Shown piece after piece: positions 31,892 to 40,874 of a stretch of DNA of 64,000 nt. The notes beneath the pieces are model-generated. The model did no database searches. It was not told the DNA's origin and was given only the letters and a program-made list of their open reading frames with translations. The stretch comes from Tritrichomonas musculus. Lineage: Eukaryota > Parabasalia > Tritrichomonadida > Tritrichomonadidae. Numbering within the stretch: the stretch's first letter is position 1; the number at the start of each line of letters is the position of its first letter. The position numbers and the translations under genes were made by a program. The stretch covers positions 620,001-684,000 of the forward strand of contig JAPFFF010000006.1 of the NCBI GenBank assembly GCA_039105265.1, given 5' to 3'.

Positions 31892-32413
31892 ATGTCAACA
31901 AATTTATATCTTACAATTGATATAACAGATGTACATATTACAGACGATGATAAACTTGTCAAGACGCCACAATTAGATTTTGCACACGAAATTGTTTATT
32001 CTCTTAATCGAACAAGTTTATGGCAATTTGGCCGGATTCATGCTTTTCTTGAAGCAGAACAAATGACAATCGAAATATCACCAGCATTGAGCATCCCACC
32101 ATCACTTAAAGAGTTCCGACACCTCATTAAAGATATAATGTTAGGAAGAGAAGTAAAATCTGGCAATATCAATCTTCTCAAAATTAGAACAGATTCACCG
32201 AAGCTTCCAAAGACACGATATACTGTAGATCCTTATGCAAACTTAGTCATTAATCCTCTAACTTTGAAAGATGAGTCCATTGTTTTATGCTTATCACTTA
32301 ATACTGAAGCTGGAACAAATACTCATGCATGCTTTTCAAACTATCCTGTACCTTTTGTTAATCAATGCCTTAATGTTGCTTCATGCATGGAGAGAAGATC
32401 AAATATCGCATAA
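31892..32413 (+). CDS. EMG1: rRNA small-subunit pseudouridine methyltransferase NEP1/EMG1-like
   Basis: A 173-residue SPOUT-type protein. Family blocks visible: AHEIVYSLNRTSLWQFGRIH (compare the DSPLNKAG...VYIHT block), then EISPALSIPPSLKEFRHLIK (compare EVNPQTRIPRTFDRF), LLKI, and a C-terminal FSNYPVPFVNQCLNVASCME (compare ISNYPLSAALTCAKL). EMG1 methylates N1 of a conserved pseudouridine in 18S rRNA and assists small-subunit assembly in the nucleolus. This copy is shorter than yeast or human proteins (about 245-252 residues), lacking most of the N-terminal extension, and the usual GAxAxG turn reads SLNTEAG here. The overall match is good but made by eye. Confidence 0.75.
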   Translation: MSTNLYLTIDITDVHITDDDKLVKTPQLDFAHEIVYSLNRTSLWQFGRIHAFLEAEQMTIEISPALSIPPSLKEFRHLIKDIMLGREVKSGNINLLKIRTDSPKLPKTRYTVDPYANLVINPLTLKDESIVLCLSLNTEAGTNTHACFSNYPVPFVNQCLNVASCMERRSNIA

Positions 32414-32948
32414 TATTCTTCTTATTTCCCCTACTTTTTGTATTTATTAATTTTAAAGTTATATTTCTATATTAAATTGTATCATTATTACACTTTAAAA
32501 GTGATAACCATTTTTTTGATTCATTATTTTTTTACTATTATCTTTTAGCTGAATTTTTAATGATTACCTTGAATAATTGGTAAATGATTTTTTGGTATTA
32601 GGAGAGATGATTCTTACTAATAATTATTATAATCTTGAAAAACTTTTATTAATTTAAAAATATTATTATTAAAAGTCAAATTTGCAAATACATATTGATT
32701 ATGATGGTGAAGCAAACATCATTGATGATTTTTATCAGAATAAATGGAGATAAAACCTAATAAAATTATAAGCTTTCAAATAAATTCATAAATTATTTAA
32801 AATATTTGATGCGAATTGAAAATTCGGAAAAAAATAAATAAAATAAAAAAATTTTATATCTGAAAATTGTGAAAATTATTTTTATTTTTCTGATTGATAG
32901 AATAATTCTTTTAGTTAGTGCTGAAATAAAAACATTTCATTTTATAAT
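32414..32948. other. Intergenic gap upstream of the second kinase
   Basis: AT-rich spacer between two + strand genes. Its last 14 bases carry the initiator-like element reported separately; nothing else recognised. Confidence 0.5.
32935..32947 (+). promoter_or_regulatory. Initiator-like element before the kinase at 32949
   Basis: TTTCATTTTATAA ends one base before the ATG. It is identical to the 13-mer at the TFIIE beta start and contains TCATT, fitting the trichomonad TCA-Py-(T/A) initiator. It implies a very short 5' untranslated region. Confidence 0.5.
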
Positions 32949-34355
32949 ATGAGCCAAAACAATCAACCACAAATGCATCAAGAAGCTGGAAAAAAGAAGA
33001 AACATGGAATTATTACATATCCTGATCAAATTGGACAATATACAATTGAAAAAACAATAGGCGAAGGAGCATTTTCAATAGTGAAGCTTACCAATAATGA
33101 ACTAAATAATAAAAAATATGCTTGCAAAATTGTTCCTATTCATATGCTTGAAGAAAGAGATCTTTATCAAAGATTTGAACTTGAGGTTCGTATTTCTCAA
33201 CTTATGAGACATCCAGGAGTTGCAGCAATTACAGATATTTTAAAAGATGATAATAATTTTTACATATTTATGGAATATTATCCAAAAGGTAACTTACTGA
33301 ATTACATTGTTAGCAGGCACAAATTAGATGAAAAAGAAGCCAAAGGACTTATTTACCAAATATTTGATGCTCTCGAATATGTTCACCGTCAAAAAGTTTC
33401 ACATCGCGATTTAAAGCCAGAAAACATAATGATCGATGATAGTGGAAGGTTAAGAATCAGTGATTTTGGCTTATCTAGGTTCGTTGGAGATGACAACTTA
33501 GTCAAAACACCATGTGGATCACCATGCTATGTTAGTCCAGAATGTATAAGTGGAAAATTCTATGATGGACTAATTTCTGATGTTTGGAGCTGTGGTGTTA
33601 TTCTTTATGCTATGGTCACTGGTATGCTACCTTGGACAAAGAGAAAGATGAGCGACTTGTTCAATCAAATTAGAAATGCTGATTTCAAAATTCCAACTTA
33701 TGTTTCTAATCAATGCGCTAATCTTATTCAAATGCTATTAACAGTTGATCCAAATAAGAGAATTACATTAGAACAAGCAAAACATCATACTTGGTTTGAT
33801 GGCAAACCAAGTAATGATTCAATTTCTCTCAAATACTTAGAACAAATGAAAAACAATGATTATGAGTCCGTTCCATATTTATCAACAAGAAAAGTTGATA
33901 TTTACTTTAGACCAGATATTGATTTTGATGCTGATAATCAATTTAGAGGAATAAGAAACATTCATGCAATAAATAAAAGCATGAATCAAAAGAATGTTGA
34001 TGTTTCATCACCATTATTACAAATAAATGAAGCTGTAAAATTATTAGGAGATGATATTAAATTTAGAAAGAGAGATGATGATTCAGAGGATTCAAGTAGC
34101 AAAGAACCAAACAATGTAAATCTTAGCATTGTTTCTTCATCAGGTCAATTAATTATTTCTAGCAAATTAGTCACAAAAGAAGAAACACCTAATTCTATTT
34201 TAACAGGAGATGAACGAGTTATAATTGAAGAAGAAGAAGATAATAAAGACAACAATCGTTCTCAAATAAGAAGAAGGGATACACGTATGAAGAAAGGTCA
34301 TCGTAATAGTGCTCAGTTTCCAAGAAGATTTGAACCAATTTCTTATATCTTCTAA
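32949..34355 (+). CDS. SNF1/AMPK-like (CAMK group) Ser/Thr protein kinase
   Basis: A 468-residue kinase with its domain over about 31-285. It has glycine loop IGEGAFSIVK (37-46), Lys60 in YACKI, Glu79 in LEVRIS, HRDLKPEN (152-159), DFG 172-174, TPCGSPCY with T187 as the likely activating site, and VSPE (195-198, with Ser in place of the usual Ala of APE). Subdomain IX DVWSCGVILYAMVTGMLPW is canonical. The C-terminal 180 residues are Ser/Asp/Glu-rich with basic patches (RRRDTRMKKGHR) and no recognised domain. It has the same class of activation loop as the kinase at 23220 but a different tail. It should be active. Confidence 0.93.
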   Translation: MSQNNQPQMHQEAGKKKKHGIITYPDQIGQYTIEKTIGEGAFSIVKLTNNELNNKKYACKIVPIHMLEERDLYQRFELEVRISQLMRHPGVAAITDILKDDNNFYIFMEYYPKGNLLNYIVSRHKLDEKEAKGLIYQIFDALEYVHRQKVSHRDLKPENIMIDDSGRLRISDFGLSRFVGDDNLVKTPCGSPCYVSPECISGKFYDGLISDVWSCGVILYAMVTGMLPWTKRKMSDLFNQIRNADFKIPTYVSNQCANLIQMLLTVDPNKRITLEQAKHHTWFDGKPSNDSISLKYLEQMKNNDYESVPYLSTRKVDIYFRPDIDFDADNQFRGIRNIHAINKSMNQKNVDVSSPLLQINEAVKLLGDDIKFRKRDDDSEDSSSKEPNNVNLSIVSSSGQLIISSKLVTKEETPNSILTGDERVIIEEEEDNKDNNRSQIRRRDTRMKKGHRNSAQFPRRFEPISYIF

Positions 34356-34490
34356 TGTTATTTATATATACATAGATATAGATAATAAAAACTCTTTCTG
34401 AAATATATTTGTATTTTATAAATAATATCATAAAAATATTTTTAAAAACAGTATATTTTTTATATTACAAACAGTAAAATTAACGAATGA

Positions 34491-36998
34491 TCATTGATTT
34501 TCGCCAGCAATAATTCCTTCAATTTCAAACACATAGTTTACAAATTCTTTAATAGATATTCCACTACCAAATTCAAGGAAAAGAGAGTATACCTGCTGTT
34601 GCGTTGGCATTGGATGATCCTTAGACTCATGAATTGCTTTTAATCTTTCTTTAATTGCTTCTTGACGATTGATTCTTAATATTGATTTTGGTACAAATTC
34701 ATTTGGCTCAATGACTAAATTTCTATTCTTATTTTGAATAATACTTAGCGGTGCATCATAATTTCCAAATTTTTCATTTCTCAATTTTGGCTGATACCAT
34801 TTATTCAATTCAACATCAATTCCTATATACGAATCACTCACATCGCTGTTCGAAGAAGAATAACTCTCAGAATAAGAATAGGGATTGTCTTTTTTGCTTT
34901 TTTCATCTTCACTTGCAGAAGAATTGTTAAAAATAGCTAATTCAGAAAATATATCTAATTGCTGATTGCTATTCAAATCTTCATTATTTAATTTCTCATT
35001 TTCATCATACAATTTCTCATTTGTGGCATCATTATTTAATTCACCATTGGGTTCTTTGATATATATGTCATCATTTGATAAAGAATTATGAATAATAGAG
35101 TTTGAATCATTAACTGCTTTTCCAGTGTAACAAAATCTTTTATGTTCTTTATTTGGAACGAATCTAGTTGATATCATAAGCTCATTTGCGACAAGCTCAA
35201 TGGATTCCGAATCATTATTAATTACGAATTCTTTTCCATTCCTATTAATTGTTGTTTGACCAATTAACTCATCAATAAATGAATTTGGTGTAGAATATGT
35301 TAAAATTTTTGGATTATAATATTTTTTTGCTAATCTAATTAACTTCTTTTCAAGATCACTAATTGCTGAATCATTTTCAAAATCGTCTTCAGATTCTTCA
35401 TTTATCTTTAGTTCCTGCTGATCAGGAATAATATCCAATAAAATTTTCTTTTTCTTTGCCTTTTTTCGAAAATCATTTGATAAATCATTACTAGATCTAT
35501 TTAATTGATCAATTTTATCAGCATTTTCACCAAATTTTGAAGAAATAACATTCTTAAATATTTCACCATCATTTTCATTTGATTTGAATGATTCAATAAA
35601 TTCATTTTCGACAAAACTGATTATTGAATGTAACTTTGGAATTCCAAGATATTTCACTATTTTGGCTGGAGCTTCTTTTATCATTTGAATGAAAACAGAT
35701 TCATTTTTTTTGATTGGAAAACGAATTTCGTTAAATTTTGAAAGAACTGATGATTTATCAATTTGGCTACGGTATTTTATTAGAAAATTACGAATCAAAC
35801 ATATATAAATATAGCCAAAATAATCACATTCACATTCTTTTGGTATAATAAAATACTCTTTATTTTGGCAACAAATAAACGGTTGGAAATTAATAAATGA
35901 TCTAATTTTGGAATGAAGATGCTCATCAATTACTTTGATTGAGATTGATTCAATTTCGGAAAGATATTTTTTTCCATCAATCAACGAAAATAAAGTAGCG
36001 ACTGAAATTGGCCTTAAAACTTCAGTAAACGCTCGAACAATAACATTTTTCATAATATCAATACTTGTGCAAATTGGATTTTGAATTGAAGACTTCTTAA
36101 ATTGAATATTGGGACGAACTCCAAATCTTCCATCACAATAAAAAACACGTTCATGAAGTACGATTTCTTTTTCTGAAAATTGAATTCCATAAATTTCTGT
36201 TATTATTTTTTTTAATTCTGATTTATAAAAACAATGCCCAATAGGAAAACTTTTAATCATGGCATTTATTATATTATTTGAAGTTAATTCACTTTCAACA
36301 AAAGAACCAAAAGGAGATTCACTTTTGGAATAAATACCATTTTCTTCCTTAATAAAATATGGCGATTGATCAATTATATACTGAATTCTATATAAATCGT
36401 CTTTAGTAATATACTCATATGTGTTTACTGGGGTTCGATATTTTCTTTGATATAATATGATTGCTAGATCGTCAAGTGAGAAAAAATCTTTGTCTATGGT
36501 TAATTTATGAGCTTCATTTAAAACGAGCAAATTAAAAGGTAGATCATTACTCTTGTTGAAAATAAAATTAAAATTGCGGCAGTTATGCGCCAATGATATA
36601 TCATATGCCAATGAAATCGAATTATTTTCAATATTTATATTGAAAAGATTTGTTTCTTTAAGTACTTCTTCTGATAAGAAAATGTTTATATTGTAGTAAT
36701 TAAATTGAATAAATTGGCCTGATGAATCTAAAAACCATGTTCCTAAAATTAAAGATTTAATAGTACTTATATTAGTATATTTAAGAGATATCAAATCAAT
36801 AATCGCATTTTCCCATCCAAAGAAAACATTTGTGCCATCCAGAGGATATTGAAAATATTGGAAGACCTGGAGATTTTTTGGTATAAAAATATTTGATAAA
36901 ACTGGATAATTCATTTTAAGAGCATTGGACTTTGATTCTTTTTGGGAGATTCGGGCCTGATTTTTTGTTGAATTTATATTAAAGGAAGTTATTATCAT
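34491..36998 (-). CDS. Unknown 835-residue acidic protein, faint RPC5-like features
   Basis: A long minus-strand frame. Near the N-terminus (after about residue 29) is NLQVFQYFQYPLDGTN, which faintly recalls the QYPLRP motif at the start of RNA polymerase III subunit RPC5. The middle (about 200-400) alternates helices and strands as in winged-helix domains, for example NNIINAMIKSFPIGHCFYKS. Residues 520-760 are rich in Asp, Glu, Asn and Ser. The last 60 residues form a helical domain (GISIKEFVNYVFEIEGII). RPC5 is only a weak suggestion. The start may be 36998 or the ATG at 36914 (MNYPVLSNIF). Pieces of its 5' coding sequence are copied just upstream at 37093-37160. Confidence 0.55.
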   Translation of the reverse strand: MIITSFNINSTKNQARISQKESKSNALKMNYPVLSNIFIPKNLQVFQYFQYPLDGTNVFFGWENAIIDLISLKYTNISTIKSLILGTWFLDSSGQFIQFNYYNINIFLSEEVLKETNLFNINIENNSISLAYDISLAHNCRNFNFIFNKSNDLPFNLLVLNEAHKLTIDKDFFSLDDLAIILYQRKYRTPVNTYEYITKDDLYRIQYIIDQSPYFIKEENGIYSKSESPFGSFVESELTSNNIINAMIKSFPIGHCFYKSELKKIITEIYGIQFSEKEIVLHERVFYCDGRFGVRPNIQFKKSSIQNPICTSIDIMKNVIVRAFTEVLRPISVATLFSLIDGKKYLSEIESISIKVIDEHLHSKIRSFINFQPFICCQNKEYFIIPKECECDYFGYIYICLIRNFLIKYRSQIDKSSVLSKFNEIRFPIKKNESVFIQMIKEAPAKIVKYLGIPKLHSIISFVENEFIESFKSNENDGEIFKNVISSKFGENADKIDQLNRSSNDLSNDFRKKAKKKKILLDIIPDQQELKINEESEDDFENDSAISDLEKKLIRLAKKYYNPKILTYSTPNSFIDELIGQTTINRNGKEFVINNDSESIELVANELMISTRFVPNKEHKRFCYTGKAVNDSNSIIHNSLSNDDIYIKEPNGELNNDATNEKLYDENEKLNNEDLNSNQQLDIFSELAIFNNSSASEDEKSKKDNPYSYSESYSSSNSDVSDSYIGIDVELNKWYQPKLRNEKFGNYDAPLSIIQNKNRNLVIEPNEFVPKSILRINRQEAIKERLKAIHESKDHPMPTQQQVYSLFLEFGSGISIKEFVNYVFEIEGIIAGENQ

Positions 36999-38865
36999 AA
37001 TTGAACAATTGAAAAGAATTTGTATTTATACAGAGGCATATCAACCAAAATTTTTATCACAAAAAGTTATTAAAAAATTATCAAAAAAATTATCAACAAA
37101 AAATCAGGCCCGAATCTCTTTAAGTACTTCTACTGATAAGAAAATGTTTATATTGTAGTACCGTTACAATTACGTTTTTCGATTACGTCTACATATTTAT
37201 TTAAATTTCTTAAATAAGATATTATTCTTTATTTAAGAAGATATCATTATTTTTAAAATAAACTTTTTCAATAAGTTTTTATGGTTCACCCTCCTCTTAT
37301 TTGATGAAGATTTTTTTATCTATTATCATAAAGTATATCACAAAGAAGTAAGAAAAAGGCAGAAAAATATTTAGTGGTAAATTTTTTTATTAAATAAGAA
37401 GCGATTGGTAAAAAAATATTGAAAGATTGGTAATTTATTATAGTAAGATCGGCAAATAATCAGTAAATATCTGAAATTAATTTCAAAAACATCCAAGATC
37501 AGATTGTAGGACATTGTGGGTCGTTAGATATAATATTAACAATTAAAACGAAAAGAATCCGTAATTAAATAGTAGAAGACTGAAAATTTATTACTAGATA
37601 ATCAATAATATTTTTGGATATAACCAATAATTAATTAGTTGAATAGCTATATATAAAAATAGCAGAAGATCATCGATAAATTAGTTGATGAATGATTTTA
37701 TTCAAAATTAGTATCATAAAAAAAAGCGGTTACATAACGTACTACATTTGTTCCTTAAAATAGTTTTGTTTGAGTTACCACACCCATTTTAAGAATCTAA
37801 TAATATTTTTTTTAACAATTATTAAAATTTGAAACTAACCATGCTCATTTTAATCTTATAAAATAATAGAATAAGTGGATGCAAGAGGAAAAAATTAATT
37901 TTTATTGAATTTTCAGAAAAAATTGATTTGAGCAATAGGATTGAATTCATAACAAAAAGTTATTCAAGAATATGTTACTTTTTTGAATTATTTTTTTTTA
38001 TTCGATGGTTTTTTTCTTCTTAATTTTTAATTTTTTGAAATAATACTATAAATATTAAAAAATTTATTTTATGTAGAGATTTTCATATGTATATAATTGA
38101 TTCAAAAAATCTTTATCAGTTTGTCAATATTTATTTTTTTATAATTTTAATGTTTCTTTAGCATACAAAATATAATTTGGTATATTTTTATAAAAATATT
38201 TTAATAATATAATATTATTATTAGTAAAATCATAAATTTATCCATTTTATTTGTTAGAAAATGATATATTAATTATTCAAATATTCGTCAAAACAAATTT
38301 AAATTTAATTTGAATATTGAATTCAATATTTTTTTTTAATAACAAAATTGTATTAATTATTTTTTTTTTTTCAACAAATACAAATATTTAAAACTTTTTC
38401 AACCTGAACGTTAATCAAATATTGAAAAATTTGAATTCCAACCACATAAAAATATAAATGTATTTTATCCTTCATTTTTTCAATAAAACATATTAATAAT
38501 TATATTGCTATATAAAAATAATAAATAAATAAATATATAAAAAGACGTAACATATAATATATAAAAAAGAACAATATATTTATTTTTTAAAATTTTCTGA
38601 ATATAATTAAAATTTAAATGAAATTGAATTGCTTACAAAAATTTCAATTATTTAAAAAAGCTACAATTCAAAAAAACTCTAACATTCAAAATGATATAAT
38701 TCTACAATTTTATTTAAGAAATATTTTTTATCTCCATCTCAAACAACTCTAAAAAAAAATATTATCCTAATTTTTTAAAAAAAATTATATGAATTTTTTT
38801 TGTATATATATTTTGAATCTTTTAGAAAAGTAATAACTGAATTTTTTTTTAATCAGAATTAATTA
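36999..38865. other. Divergent intergenic region with a chimeric repeat scar
   Basis: About 1.9 kb of AT-rich DNA between divergent genes. Near its left end it carries copies of two pieces of the neighbouring gene (reported separately). The remainder contains no gene, RNA or inverted repeat that I can support. Confidence 0.5.
37093..37160. repeat. Chimeric scar built from two copied pieces of the adjacent gene
   Basis: Positions 37093-37118 are an exact inverted copy of 36946-36971 (26 bases). Positions 37117-37160 are a direct copy of 36655-36698 with one mismatch in 44. The two copied pieces abut with a 2-base overlap (TC). The sources lie 250 bases apart in the 5' part of the unknown 835-residue gene. 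Confidence 0.75.
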
Positions 38866-39960
38866 ATGTTTGATCTTTTTTCAGATGAACCTACGTTTGA
38901 TCCCTTTTCTGATGAACAAGTGAGTCCTTCATCTGATATTTTTACAAATTTTTTTCAAACACCTAAAGTGTTGGAACCACAAGAAGTCATTCAACCAATT
39001 CAAACTGAAAGTGATTCAACAGTTGAACAAGAACAAGAACAAGAACAAACTCAAGATCTTGATTCAGTTCCTAATAATTTAAAACAATACATTACTCAAG
39101 AGGTTTGGGATAGCTATTCATCTGCACGTCGTGAATCTTTTATGAATATGTTTAAAAACCCAAATTCTTTTTTTTATAGAAACAGACCTCCTGGAGATCC
39201 TCAAAAAATGGGAGGGTTTACTTCTGATGAAGAAGAGCAATTCATTCAACGTATCAATTATTTCCGAAATGAATTAAAAGTTTATGACAAACTATGGGGA
39301 CTTTTTGCAGTTCCTTTAAAGGGAAGACTTGGATATCAATGCATGAATTTTTATCGTCATTTGATTGAAATCGGAAGATTAAAAAAGATTAAACCAAAAA
39401 CAGATGGATCTAAGAGATCAAAAAATACTGTTTCTCCTGAAGTACAGAAAAAACTTGAACAAGAAGCATTAGATTTCATTAAACACTGTCTCTCTCTCAA
39501 TAAACAAATCACAGAACCACAAACTAAATTTGAACGACAACCAAAAAATATTTATACTTCATCAGATGAATACAGTGATTCATATGCGGCTCATCATAAC
39601 AACGAATATGAAAATCACAAAAGCTTGAAAAAACATAGTAAAGGCTCTGATTCATCAAGTTTGAATAAATTTAATCGCAAAAAGGAAAATTCAAGAAATC
39701 GATTAAATTCAAACAAAAAAGGTTGTATATCTTATATATATTATGCTCCCGACCCCATCACCAACAAACCAATGGAAAATCCATTACTTGACCAATATGC
39801 AGGGATTGTTTTAGATAAAAGCTCTTGGGCAAAATATTTCAATCATGAAATTGCTAAACCTTATAATAATATTTGTGCTAAAAAACTTAGTGATTTGTTA
39901 CCACTGACACCACAAGTATTTGAAGAATTTCGGAATCAAATTGTTAATGTTTATATTTAA
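38866..39960 (+). CDS. SANT/Myb-like protein with a C-terminal U-box-like motif
   Basis: A 364-residue protein. The N-terminus is acidic with repeated FDxFSDE-like units and a Glu-Gln run. Residues 116-170 form a SANT/Myb-like helix bundle: FTSDEEEQFIQRI, then LWGLFAVPLKGRLGYQCMNF and YRHLIEIGRL. A basic Ser/Asn-rich linker follows. Residues 286-325 contain PDPITNKPMENPLLDQYAGI and VLDKSSWAKYF, which resembles the DPIT..M..P....G...D...I..W core of U-box E3 ligase domains. A nuclear role is likely; ubiquitin ligase activity is speculative because the U-box-like part is short and divergent. Confidence 0.6.
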   Translation: MFDLFSDEPTFDPFSDEQVSPSSDIFTNFFQTPKVLEPQEVIQPIQTESDSTVEQEQEQEQTQDLDSVPNNLKQYITQEVWDSYSSARRESFMNMFKNPNSFFYRNRPPGDPQKMGGFTSDEEEQFIQRINYFRNELKVYDKLWGLFAVPLKGRLGYQCMNFYRHLIEIGRLKKIKPKTDGSKRSKNTVSPEVQKKLEQEALDFIKHCLSLNKQITEPQTKFERQPKNIYTSSDEYSDSYAAHHNNEYENHKSLKKHSKGSDSSSLNKFNRKKENSRNRLNSNKKGCISYIYYAPDPITNKPMENPLLDQYAGIVLDKSSWAKYFNHEIAKPYNNICAKKLSDLLPLTPQVFEEFRNQIVNVYI

Positions 39961-40100
39961 AAATTCTTTTTATATATAACACTTTATAACTATGTAAAAG
40001 TAAAATTTTTATAAACAATTCAATTTTTTTTTTGGTTCCCCCTGAATTTAACCTTTTTAAATATGTCATAAAGTTTTATTATTTTTCGACACTCATATAA

Positions 40101-40481
40101 ATGGAATATCCAATTTTGTATTTAAAAGATGAAAAGTTTGTTTGGGGATTTAGCAACCTTCTAAAAAATAATGATAACGAAGATGATAATGAAATCAATT
40201 CGGAAATTGTATTTCGACCTTATATCCCTATTCTTCGCAAAAAAGAGACAAAAGCAACAATAATAGAGAAACTTCCATCATTAATTACTAGTGATAAAGC
40301 TTATCTTGATGCAACTCCTAATGAAACAGTCACAGTTGTGGACTTAAATCCACAAGATGACGACGATGATCAGTTTTGCGCTGAATATGGATGGTGCAAA
40401 ATCAGAATTGAAAATGGTCTTCAAAGAGATTTTATTAAGTATTACTTAATTTCGTTTTTAAAGTTCAAAGAAAATTTTTAG
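40101..40481 (+). CDS. Unknown 126-residue acidic protein
   Basis: The frame begins MEYPILYLKDEKFVWGFSNL, with acidic runs (NNDNEDDNE and DDDDD) and a C-terminal aromatic-rich stretch. TCATATAA ends immediately before the ATG (40093-40100), matching the trichomonad initiator pattern TCA-Py-(T/A), which supports this start. No family recognised. It lies about 140 bases after the SANT gene on the same strand. Confidence 0.55.
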   Translation: MEYPILYLKDEKFVWGFSNLLKNNDNEDDNEINSEIVFRPYIPILRKKETKATIIEKLPSLITSDKAYLDATPNETVTVVDLNPQDDDDDQFCAEYGWCKIRIENGLQRDFIKYYLISFLKFKENF

Positions 40482-40874
40482 AATATCTGATTAGTAATAT
40501 TTACAAAAAAGAAGGAACAAAGAATTTGCTCACAAGGGTTATTTTTTCAACAAAGTTGATTTTACTAACATCAGTAATCAATAACTTAATATTAATCTAC
40601 TGCGATTTTATGTGATTATAAAATGCTAATTTTGTGAATAAAAGAAATATTTTGCATCTTATTATTTTATTAGCTTTTATCTTTTTTAATTGTTAAAACA
40701 GACTAATTTCCAAAAAAATACATTTACTAGCATTAAAATCACTTGAATCAAATGACTTGATTCTCCATTTGGTCGAATTATATTTTAAGCATTTTAGGAT
40801 GAATGACCATTGAAAGGTGAAATAACAATCTTCAAATTTGAAAATTTTTTAAATTTATTTCTCTCTTTTTATAG
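40482..40874. other. Intergenic gap upstream of the beta-adaptin gene
   Basis: AT-rich. A TCTCTCTTTTTATAG string directly precedes the adaptin ATG and looks a little like a splice acceptor, but no donor or trichomonad branch-acceptor block is seen at that point. Confidence 0.4.

Noticed and set aside
40559-40572. ACTAACATCAG, resembling the trichomonad intron branch-acceptor block
   Set aside because: No matching GT-type donor upstream, and both neighbouring genes are complete without splicing.
40860-40874. Pyrimidine-rich run ending in TAG directly before the adaptin ATG
   Set aside because: Lacks the conserved branch block that trichomonad introns use, and the protein starts normally at this ATG.
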